A stretch of 64,000 bases of DNA from Undaria pinnatifida (taxonomy: Eukaryota > Sar > Phaeophyceae > Laminariales > Alariaceae), in contig JABAKD010000014.1 in the NCBI GenBank assembly GCA_012845835.1, positions 1,076,001 through 1,140,000 of the forward strand, in the 5' to 3' direction. The translations under genes were made by a program, and so were the position numbers. The notes below the pieces were generated by a model that saw only the letters and a list, made by a program, of their open reading frames with translations, ran no database searches and was not told where the DNA came from. Numbering within the stretch: position 1 is the first letter of the stretch; each line of letters begins with the position of its first letter. Below are positions 1 through 11,600 of the stretch, one piece after another.

Positions 1-509
1 ACATCTCGCGGGTCGGGACAGATCTCTTTTCGTGGGTCGGGTCGGATCGGGTCAAGATGACCAGGCCGGACCCGTGATGTTTGAAAACTATCCTGACCCA
101 TCCCGTGAGATGTCGAGCACCTTTTGACCCGACCCGACCCGACCCGACCCGACCCGCGGGCCGTGTTTTGTTATCCGTGAAAAAGCCCTGGTAAATAGCC
201 GCCTTGCAAATCCGCCCCGCCCTACGCTAAACGACTAGGGACCGTCGATAAGGGAGGAAAGGAAAGCAGGAGCACAGACCGCTGAGTCAATAATTTCCTA
301 TGTCCTCAAACTACGAATCATATCCCCGTGCAAACACAACAGGAAAAAACTCAACTATACTGATAATGTCATCATCAATGTTTTGAGCTCAATTTCCTGA
401 AATCTAGGGGCGGTACTACAAGGTGGGAGGGAGGGAGGGAGGGAGGGGGGGGGCGGGGGCGGAGGGGGGCGGGGCGGGGCGGGGCGGGGCGGGGCGGGGC
501 GGGGCGGGG

Positions 510-1480
510 GGGGCACAAACCGAGTCGGCAATCCCACGCCGTTTAAGAGGCACTTCATCCCACGAGCAGGAAAAACTCTTGAGAATCAAGGGGTTCACAA
601 GTTTCCAAATACCGACTTGATGCGTCTCTGCCCCTGCCCCTCCCCCCCAACCCCGCGCCAGGCCGCGCTGCGGTACGCCACGGTATGCTACACCGCGTCA
701 CGCCACGCCACGCCATCGTAGAGGCAGTTTGCCCCAAAGGTATGTCAAAACTCCGAGCATCACGGCTTCAGGACTTTCCAACTCTTGACCGATTCGCCAC
801 TGCACCTTCCCCCCCCCCGCCCGCGCGCGCTACGCCGCGTTGCGCTTTGCTGCGCCACGCCACGCCGTCGCAGAGGCACTTCATCCCATGAGTATGTGAA
901 CAATCTGAGAGTAACGGGTTTCAGGATGTCCAATTCTTGGCCGAATCGTCTCTGCATCTCCCCCACCCCCGGCACCCCACCCCCCCCCAGCCCCCCCCAG
1001 CCCACCCGCTAGGCCGTGGTGCTCCACGACGCACTGTCGTAGAGGTGTTTCAACCCAAGCGTATGCCAGAACTCATGAGAATCACGGCTTCAGTAATCTC
1101 CACGTCTTGACCGATTAGTCTCTACACCTCCCCCGCCCCCCCCTTCCTAGGCCGCGCTTGCGCCTCGCCTCGCCATGCCGTCGTAGAGAGGCTCTTCGTC
1201 CAAAAGAGTATGCCAAAGCTCTTGAGAATCAACGGGATTCGGTACATTCCAGCTCTTGATCGATTCTCTTGATCGATTCTCTTGATCGATTCGTCTCTAC
1301 TCCCCCTGGTAGCTCGCCTTTCGGTTCGGTTCGCTAAACTGCGCTGAGTTGCGCTCCGCTATGCCACGTCACGCCGTCGTGGTACTGGCCTTTCATCCCG
1401 AAGGATGTAAAAACTCTCAGAACTTTGACAACCACCGGGTTCACGACTGTCCTATTCGTGACCGAATCGTTTCTCCCCCC
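510..1480. repeat. Tandem array, about six diverged units of about 165 bases
   Basis: The motif tcgtagaggca...ttcatccca...gagta...aactcttgagaatcacggg...ttca...cttgaccgat...cgtctct, followed by a C-rich spacer, recurs starting near 540, 716, 869, 1037, 1182 and 1376. C runs between units give spurious Pro-rich reading frames. The first 140 bases are a separate CGACCC/GGGTCG repeat also seen at 11965-12195 and 29940-30065. Confidence 0.8.
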
Positions 1481-1849
1481 CCCTCCCTCCCCCCCTCCCT
1501 CCCCCCTCCCTCCTCCCGACCCTCCGCCACCCCCATCACAACGACCACGACATACCCCCCCTGAGGAGTACACCCTCCCCTCTTCCTATCGTCCCCCCAA
1601 CCCTATTCACCCTTCCTCCACGCCGATCATCACCACAACACCCCCCCCCCCTCCCCCCCGTTTTGATGAGCCATCACCATCACCATGACAACAAATAGGC
1701 GTGTCCCTCTTCACACATTTGGCCTTAGTATCCCCCCCCCCTCAAGCGCTGTCATGGGTTGGATTCAGGCGTCCTCCTTTCTCCTCCTGGACCGTTATGT
1801 CAAATAAAAACGAAACAAAAGCAGTGCCGTTCGGTCAGTTAATGTCAGA

Positions 1850-2530
1850 TCGATCTCAATAACCGTTTGCTGTGGCCGATTTCGATGGTCTATCTCGATG
1901 GTCGACATCGTATGTTCTCTATCTCGACGCCTTGTCCCGATGGTCTGTCTCGGGGGGCGATACCGATGGTCAATTTTGATGGTCGATTGTGATGGTCAAT
2001 TTTGATGGTCAACTTCGATGGTCAGTTTCGATGGCGGCTTTAGACTTCCTGTGGTCGATTGTGCTTGTCGATCTCGATTTTCTATGTACACTTCGACATG
2101 ATAGCCAAACGCTGTCGTCGATCTCGATGTTCAACTTTGATGAAAGCTTTCGAAGTCCCATTCCTAAGGTCGATCTCTATTTTCAATCTTGATTTCGATA
2201 GCTAATCGTCGTGGTAGTCTCGATGTTCGATATCGGTCGCCAACCTCCGTGTTCAATCTCGATGGCCGATCTCGATGTTCGATATCAGCAGCCAACCTCC
2301 ATGTTCGATCTCGATGGCCGATCTCGATGGCCGATCTCATGTTCGATATCGGTAGCCAACCTCCGTGTTCGATCTCGATGGTCGGTTACGGTGATGGTCA
2401 GTTTCAATAGAAAATACATGTGGTCGGTCTCGATGGTCCGGTACGGCTATGGTCAAATACGATGGTCATTTCGTTCGCAATTCTTAGTGATCGATCTCGA
2501 TGATCATTTTAGATACTCACTTTCTGGCCC
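1850..2530. repeat. Degenerate GATCTCGATGGTC satellite
   Basis: Short units of the type cgatctcgatggtc/cgatttcgatggtc and gatatcggtagccaacctc fill the stretch. Its apparent reading frames are repetitive products of these units. No gene was seen between here and 2870, where a G-rich stretch and unassigned sequence follow. Confidence 0.8.
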
Positions 2531-2869
2531 GTTCGTCCGTCTTTCCTCCATCCTTCTCGCTGCCGCTTGTGTTACCGTCCTCGTCGCTTCCATTGCTCGA
2601 TGCCCCACGCTTTCCCAATCTGGCCACCTGCATTTACATGAAGGGTAGATAGAGGGGGGGGAGCAGAGAAGGTGAGGGGAGGGGGGGGGTTATAAACTTT
2701 TTAGACATGCCCTTCTCTAAATAGTGACAGTCGTTTCAACGAGGGGAATTCTTCGAAGCATCGTGCCCCTCCGCATCTTGTGTCTCTCTGATGTCGAGAG
2801 GTGATATGGTAGCACTCACCACTTTGCCAATAACCATGTCCATATCCATATCCAAAATTTGTAAATCTC

Positions 2870-3355
2870 TCACGAAAAAAGACTTGAGAATTTTCGTCTT
2901 TCGTTTTCTCGTTTAGTTTTTTCGGTCGTTTTTCGCCCCCATGATCCCACCTCGTCATCCATCCCCATCCCACCCGCACCCTCCGCCGTGGCTCCATCCA
3001 CCTTCAAGTTCCCCCCCCCCGTTCCTGCTCCCCCCATCAACATCGCCTGACTCGCTTTTCCACCAAACCCAGCCAACCCCGCCGCGCCACGCGGGGTCGT
3101 CGGCTTGGAGCCCCCGCTCCCACTTCCACTTCCAGCCGAAGGGGTAGGGCTAGCCCCACGCCGAGGACTAGTCGAAGCTGACCTGGCAGCTCCAGCAGCA
3201 GCAGCTCCCCCAGTTGGGTCCTGCTCTCTAGCTGATGACGATGCGGATGATGGTCTTGGAGCGGATGCTGACGACGTGTCTGCTGCTGAAGGTTCTGCGT
3301 CGGGTTCTCCTACAACGGAGGCGGTTTCTGTCGCTGGGCTAGAGGACCTTATCGG
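2870..3355 (-). CDS. Probable SIN3 terminal exon, Ser/Ala/Gly-rich tail
   Basis: A 162-codon open frame after the acceptor ctacag runs to a TGA at 2870. It encodes [56 protein letters not shown] and [16 protein letters not shown], a disordered low-complexity tail. The last 25-30 codons are AT-rich and Lys/Glu-rich, so an intron could start at GACGAG|GTGGGA near 2950. Linkage to SIN3 is inferred from strand, position and phase. Confidence 0.5.
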   Translation of the reverse strand, partial: PIRSSSPATETASVVGEPDAEPSAADTSSASAPRPSSASSSAREQDPTGGAAAAGAARSASTSPRRGASPTPSAGSGSGSGGSKPTTPRGAAGLAGFGGKASQAMLMGGAGTGGGNLKVDGATAEGAGGMGMDDEVGSWGRKTTEKTKRENERRKFSSLFS

Positions 3356-6300
3356 CTGTAGGGAGAGGGGGGGTAGGGGGGGGGGAGAGGGGGGTTAGGG
3401 GAGGGGAGGGACCTCGCCGGCTATAAGCTCTAAGGGGGGACTAGAGTACGGGGTGGGTTAGGACATTATGGGGGTAGGGGAATGGGAGGGGTAGGAGAGC
3501 AGAGGGGTAGGGAAAGACAGGATTAGGGAGGGCGCGGTGGTGATGGTGGTTCCACCTCTGGTTCTCCTACAGAGGAGGCGTTTTTTGTTGCTGGGCTAGA
3601 CGAACTTGCCGGCTGTAGGCGGGGCTAGGGGTGCGGGTGGGGGTAGGGAATGGGAAGGGGGGGGGGGGGGGGAGGGGGGGGGGCCTTGCTATAAGGGGGG
3701 GGGGGGGGGGGGGTATGAAGGGGGGGGTCACGGGAGGGTCAGGGGATAATTAATTAGGGGGAGGAGAATAAGGAGGGGTTGGTTGTAGTGTTGTGTTGGT
3801 AGTGGTTTTGGTTGTTTGCTGATCGTTGCGATCGCGGTCGCTGTGATTGCTATTAAACCTTTACAGTATCCGCAACAACACAAAAAAGCTGCCTGATCGA
3901 CCCACAACACACCTCTGCCGCGTAAGAGTGGCCAGACCCCGACCCGCCGTGGTTGCTGGCCACGATAAGCTCCATCAGGAGCGCGCAGGACCCTTCAACG
4001 CCACCGAACGCCGTAGACCATTGTAACCTGCATTAATACCACGCATCGGTGTCAGAAAGACGACGTTTTCAACCCTTGACCGACGGACGGCAATTTTCCA
4101 GTAATTTACCTCGACTGACGCCAAACTACTAGCTTTTAGTGTGGAACGATCATTTTTTTTTCACCCTTGACCGCCGGTTTCAACCCTTGACCGACGGACG
4201 GCAATTTTCTAACCATCTACCTTGACTGACGCCAAACTACTAGCTTTGAGTGTAGAACGATAATTTTTCTTCACCCTTGATTGCCGGTTTTAACCCTTGG
4301 CCGACGGACGGCAATTTTCCAACCATCTACCTTGACTGACGCCAAACCACTAGCTTTTAGAGTGGAACGATAAATTTTTTTTTTCACCCTTGATCGACGG
4401 ACGGCAAATCTCCAAGCATCTTGACTGACGCCAAACTACTAGATTTTACTGTGGAACGATCTTTTTTTTTTCAGCCTTGACCGGGTGTTTTCCCTCGAAT
4501 GACCGTCTCCTGACACGAAGCGAGGCAAGGACATGACATCTCGAAGGGAGCCTTGTTTCCATTACGAGGTACGAGATAGGTGGTACTACTTAACGCCTTT
4601 GCTACTGGAAACCCTTTTTTTCGACAATTTTACTTGAAGTTAGTAGAGGGAGGGGTTTTGGGGGCTCTGAAGGGGTCAAGAGGGCTAACCTGAACAGATT
4701 GTTGGCCCGGCTTTTAATTACCCTTCGGCCCTCGAACAGGTACCGTGTCGGGTGGGAGTAGCCTAGCGCGGCCTGTGAGACGAGAAAAAAAAAAGGTTAC
4801 CAACCGCGAAATGTGCGACATGGGGGGAAAACAGAGTGAGTTAAGTATGACATCTGACAGGTGTGATACAGTCATGTACTGGGATATACAAAGTGGGGGT
4901 CTCCCAATAAGGCGGTATGCCTCGATAACGCGGACCAAAACACGTGGTACGACCAGGAAATTGCGCTCACAACGTGGAGTGAATAAGGCGGCTTCCTTCT
5001 ACAAGGCAGTCATATCGCTCTGGCACGCCACCCCTACTGCCTACTGCACTTAGTCAAACAGTGGTGCAATTATCAGTTGTTGTTTTTTTCTTTCCCTCCG
5101 GCGGGTGGGGTCGAAAAATCAAACCTTAAGCTCACCACACTTCCACGTATTTTCATACACGTCACGTATCGATTCAACTCAATGGCATTCGCAATCCAGT
5201 GCTAGTTATCGTGTCCTTCGGTTCCCGCGATGACGATAGCGTGAGCTGTCCCTTTCGGCGGTCCCCGTTACTATCCCGGCAGCGCAAGCTGCCGTTGTAT
5301 ACGGATGCGTGAGTATGTCGACCCGGCCTGACCCCAGAGGGTCAGATGCGGTGGAGATAGCCACCCGGAACGGCATCATTCCGGGTAGTGTGGGGCTTGC
5401 GCAAGCTTACAATAGTCAGTACTCGGGGAAACACTGGTACAAAAGGTGTGCAAGGCAAACAAAGGTTGAGACCTGTCCGCCATCGAAAGACAACAAAACT
5501 TACCGAAAGAACAGCACAAAAACTAGGAAATCTCTCTCTTAAGATATACATAAACACAAGTACGCCTGAAACGAAAAAACTGATAGAATAATCCCCGACA
5601 CAATGCCAACTGGGACCGGCATGCAGCGCTTGTCTAGAACAGCACAATAACTAGGAAATCTCTCTCCAAGATACATGAACACAAGTACGCCTCAAACGGA
5701 AAAAAAAACTGATAGAATAATCCCCGACACAATGTCACTGGGACCGGCGTGCAGGGCTTGTCTGTGTGCGGTTAGTTTAGACATAACAGACAAACTAAGC
5801 CCGGTACAAACATGCCTAGATACCTCTACCAATATACCGCGTTTTCTCCGTTAACATGTGTGCAGAGCCGTTACTGCGCTTAATAATGCTATCGTCATTA
5901 CTATTAATAGCATTGCTAATAACGCTATTAATGTGATTTATAATTATGCCCCCCCCCCAACGCTCCCTCCTTCTCCACCACCCGCACCATCGCCTAGACC
6001 TAGCACCACGCGTATAGCAAACCCCTACATCTATGCGACCTAAAGATGTTTGAAAAACCCTTTCGCCCCCCCCCCCCCCCCCCCCCCCCCCCCCGCCCCC
6101 CCTTTCCCCCCTCGAACGCTCCGCCCTCTCCTCACTGGTTGTACGACTTACGGGGTATACATGATAAACTGGTGCATTGAACCGTCACATTTATCCCCTT
6201 AAAGGATTTATAGTTTCCACGCATAGATTGAGCTGTCCCCCCGCCCCCCCCGCTCCCTCATGATCCAACCCAGACCCCCACGTCCTTAAAAACTCTGTCC

Positions 6301-8552
6301 TCCCCTCACCGGTTATTCGACTTACAGGATTCACTTGATAAACTGATGCATTTCCTTCCACAGCCGTCAGATTTTGTCCCCCTCAAAAACGGGTTTTATA
6401 GTTTCCGCGCACAGACTGACTAACATCACCCTCTTGACCCTGATAGCTACGATGTAGTTGCAAGGGGAGTCGCCTACCTATATCCTTAATGAGGACACAC
6501 AACCCGTAATACGCGCGATCGAAGTATCACACACAGCTTGCAAAGATGAGTTTCGACCAAATCTTCGATCTCAAAGCTGGAGTGTATTTTTATTTTTATA
6601 ATAATCATGACTATACTCACTAAGATTATGATAATGATAATGATTATCCCGTTACCTGGTGCTGGAAAAGCTGTATCATCTTGAAAGAGGATGGGTCGTC
6701 GACGACGGTCTTCAGCTGCCGCAGGAACCCGTTCATCACCTGCAGGAAGCAACAAAAATGGCAACGACAACATTGACTATGGCGGCTTCCCCCAACGAGG
6801 GTCATTCCTTACGAACAAAAAATGTCAGGAATCGTGATACTTTCATCAGGAATCCTGATTTTCACGTCACGATGTGTGCCAAAAAAATCAATCATTACAA
6901 CATACATTTTTTTTAGATATTTTCAAAACGATTCATGATCACGATTCGTGACAAATGTCACACCTCTTGAAAAACAAACAACACGCCTGATCAAGACACA
7001 CAAAACCACTCTGCGCCCCATCTCCACCAAGAGGACATCCAACGCCGGTGGGGGGCATATATGGGGCATGGCAGACCCTGCTACGCAGGCCGCTTGCGAG
7101 GAAAGACGAGGCACTGCGGACGATCAGCGACTGTCCACAGGAAACGCTGAAAGCGTTTTGAGTGTAAATTTCACGAAACGTGACATACGTGGCATATCAC
7201 ATTTTATCGTTAGGAAATAAATGTCAGGATTCGTGATATCTTGTCACACACCCAAATGTCACGATTCCTGACATTTTTTTTTGTTCGTCGGGAACGGCGC
7301 TAAGACGGCTTCTCCCGATAAGGCGGTCGTGCTGGTGCATTGATCTATCTGTCACACCACCGCCTTGCTGCTGCTGCTGCTGCTGCTGCTGTATAACAAC
7401 TTTTCTGAAACAAAAAGCCAGCCTAAACGAGCGCCAGGAAACGCGTCGTGTCATTGTTGAGGGTATCGGTTAAAAAACCCTTCAGTTAGTAGTACTTGAA
7501 AAAATTCGGTGAGCATCAAAAGCTGACACGTGGGAACGCTGAACCCTATGCGCGACAAAAATGAAAGCATGCACCGGGGGGGGGGTGGGGAGGGAAAACA
7601 CCTGCGACCATGACCATGATGATGGTCATGACCATGGGTGTTGTTGTCCAGGAGGTCGCTGAGGGTAAAAACTCATACGAGTCGATCGAGCTGGAGAGCA
7701 AAAGTTGATCGCTGAAAAAGAAAAAAACAAGAAAAAGAAAAAAACAAGAAAAAAAAAATAATAATCTACGTCGGCGGCTGTCGTAATGTTCTTTCCAGAA
7801 AAAAAAAAAACGCGGGCCTACCTTGTCGTAGCTGAAGAGCATGTACCCCTCGTTGCCCACCGTCATCTGCACGGCATCCTCAAGCTTTTGCTGCAAAAAA
7901 AACGTCAAGCACAACAGGGACAACAACCACAACCACAATCACAATTAGCGCGTTGGCGAAACACAAGAACGGTCTCGGCTGGGTTTTGAAAAGCTGCCCG
8001 ACCATGCTAAACATTTGGTCTACTAACAAATCGTGCAGCATCTTAGAAGTCAGGGATTGCTTCCTCTGCAAAACGAATGTCAAGTACGAAAACAAGGGCA
8101 AAAAAAACAACAACAATAACTAAATGAGCGCAATAACAAAACACAAGAACGGCCTCAACCGGAGTTTGACAGCTCCGCGACCATGCCAAACATGTATCTA
8201 TCAACAGATCGTACGGATTGTATAATCAGGGAATGCTTTTGCTGGACAACAAACGACAATCAAGAACAGGAACAAGGACAAGGACAACAACAACGATGAC
8301 GACAATGAGCGCATTGACAAAATTTAAGAACGGCCGCAACCGGGTTTTGACAGCTGCTCGACCACGCTAAACATCATCGGCTAATAGATCGTGCAGGTCA
8401 TATAAACCGTCCTGAAGCTTTTGCCGCACAACAAAAGACAACAAGAACAACGAAAATGAGCGCATCTACAAAACACAACAGCAGCAACAACAGCAACAAC
8501 AGCAACAACAGCAACAACAGCAACAAACAACAAACAACAAACAACAAACAAC

Positions 8553-8644
<92 letters not shown>

Positions 8645-11600
8645 CTACATATATGTCAAAATCTGATCTGATCAATCGGCAGAGCCTCACCTCATTGGCC
8701 GACTGCTCCGTGAAGGCGTAGAGCAGGGTCAAGAAACCATCGTATCCCCTCAACGCTTTACCCTTCCCCTTCACATCGCCGTCCGTCGTGGCCATGCCCA
8801 GAGACCGCACGAGCTTCTCTTCCTCGGTTTCACAACCCTCCCGCACCGTCGGGTTCTGGGGGTGGTCTTTCTGCGTGGCACCAAAACAAAATTACGGCGG
8901 ACTATGTTTCAACACATCGGATACATGGCCTATAAATACTATACACAATTTACACCCAATATCCATTGCGTTGGTGTATTGTGCACGACACAACACCATC
9001 TAGATAATCTGGATGCTGTATCTGTCCTCATGATGTGTTGTGCACAACATATCACGACGGGCATTGATTTATCACATGCGTTCTTTTGTCATACTACCTG
9101 TGATTATCAATAGACTACACGCCTAGACCATTACTGGCATGCGCCGAGCAGGCGGCGTACGTCAGCCCCACGCTGAGAACCTGCCCTCGAAATATGATAC
9201 AAAGACCTGGTTTCTGGTACGAATTAACCATTGTTTTTGCGTTACAACAGCAAACACTGATGTAGGTATTGTAAGAACGCAGTAACTCTCTCGCGACTTC
9301 TGTGCGACATAGCGGGTTGCGAAACTCTCTCGCGACTTCTGTATGACATAGCAGGTTGCGACGTCTGCATGACTTGCGTGGCATGTAAAACATCGATACA
9401 TGTACGTATCATACGTAAAAACGTACTGGTACGATGTGCGATATTATACAAGACTATATTATACAACACAGTGTTCACATGCCACACACCAAAAAGGGGG
9501 AGCTCGAGTAGAAAAGGTGGTACAGCACAGCAGTATCGCCATGGGTTATTAATTATTTTTAGCCGTGGAACTTGTTTTAGCTTTGAAACCAGTTGCTAGC
9601 TGCGTTTGGCCTTGCAACAATACGTGGCACCCCAAAGCAACGAACCCATCATACCACAACACCACCAAACATACGGATTGAATTGACCCAACTGGTTGCT
9701 TTGTCACACCGCGCCATAATGTACAGACCGTACCAACCCCAACCCCCATACCGCTTGCTTACGCTTCGTAGTCTACTTGCTCGAGCTGTGAGTCGGCTGG
9801 ATTTGGCTGGATTTCACGAGCAACTAATCGGCAGGTGCCCTTAGCCAACAAACCGGCTTTAGTCGGCAAGTCGGCTCGAGAAACCAACTAATGGCCTGTC
9901 GACTTGACGCCTTCGCTACAGGAGGCTATAATCCTTTTGAGGCCCACATACGGCGATAAAACAAACTAATAATACAAACCTGTCCTCACCACGGGCACAA
10001 GCATGCAGCACAAGCATGCAGCACAAGCATGCAGCACAAACCATAACACACAAACCACAACGCACAAACCACAACGCACAAACCACAACGCAAAAACCAC
10101 AACGCACAAACCACACGCCAGTGCAACATGTCGGCGCGCCTTACATGCGCTTGCTGGCATTGGAGTGGTTAGACTGGAAAATCGTCGTCACCTAATAATC
10201 CATCTACAGCAGCAGCAGCCCCGGTCGCTTGGTGCAAAGGATGCTACATACAATCGTCAGTTACAATGTATTCGCCATTGTTTTGTTTTCGCTCTCAAGC
10301 CCCACAAGGACGCATGATACCAGAACCAACACGGTGATACCACGACCTTCCGCCTTTTACGCGGCCATTCTGCGCACGGACACTTGTAGCACATGGAACG
10401 AAGAACTGTATGCGACTGGCGGTGGGTCGAACAAAACCAAGCGGTTGATTTAATTTAGCCTTTGATACGTGATTAGGTGGCATCATGATGGGCGCCACGT
10501 GCTAACCATCACATGGCACAGCACGTGAGGATCGAACGAACCACTACTGAAACAACTCAACAGGTACGATACAAGAAATGACTGCCTTTGTTTCTGGTAA
10601 ACGAGTGGCATGCAAAAGACGAGTATCGAAACGAACATACCCAATACACAGCGGACGCCAACTTAGCTCAATTTTATTTTTATTCTGTATTATAAAAACG
10701 AAAACAGAATGTGTACCCGTACTTCTGTGTATAAAAACACATCATACCGCATGGCACATATTTTTTTCTTGCACGTAGTCTCGTGTGCTGGCTTACACAC
10801 GTTTTTCCCTCGTGCTCATTGCCGTTCGCTTTGCATGCCATCAATGCCATCATGGCCAAATCACCTTCCCGTATTTGAAACAATGCATATCTCTGTCTCG
10901 AAGGTTGTGACCACATAACTTCTCTCCAGGAAGCATGGGCACCAACACTGCTTGTGCTGGATTTATGTGGTTACAAGTATCACTTTAATGGGAAATATCA
11001 CACACATGCCCGGACACAAATAGGGATCGAATCAACCGAATCAACTGGAACCGTATACCACGCCAACATAACACAACACACTTCGCCGAGCGGTGCGCCC
11101 AACAATAAATTCCCAACGCCGTCGTTTCGGGTAGAAACATGATAAAACACGGCGTGAGCTGTGAGTTCTTCCGGAATGTCTCAACTTCACAAGCTGTCCG
11201 TGAAAGACTAATCGTTTTCGTTCGTTCGTTCGTTCGTGTTCGTTCGGTGCGGTTCTGATGTAACTAAGATGGCCTTGATCGCTTCACACCCAACAGTAAT
11301 ATCGACTTACAGTGCGCCCCACCACAGTGCGGGTTTCCTCTGACCTGGCTTGCCTTAAGCGTCTGACCAACAACAGTATTTATTTACTAAGGTGCGGGTT
11401 TCCTCTAAAGTGCGTACCAGTACGTCTTTTACAGTGCGGTTTTGCGGTGACCTGAATGACTGTAAGCGCAATAGCCTCCTCTCAAGTCCCAAAGGGGTAT
11501 CCAGCCTGATCTACTTCTGGCAGTCTACAGTGCGGGTTTCCTATACACATCGCGGTTTTTCTCTGACCTGGATGGCCTTAAGCGCTTGAACAACAACAGC

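Noticed and set aside
1334-1690. Pro-rich and Gly-rich frames on both strands
   Set aside because: Caused by C runs in the tandem array at 0.5-1.5 kb.
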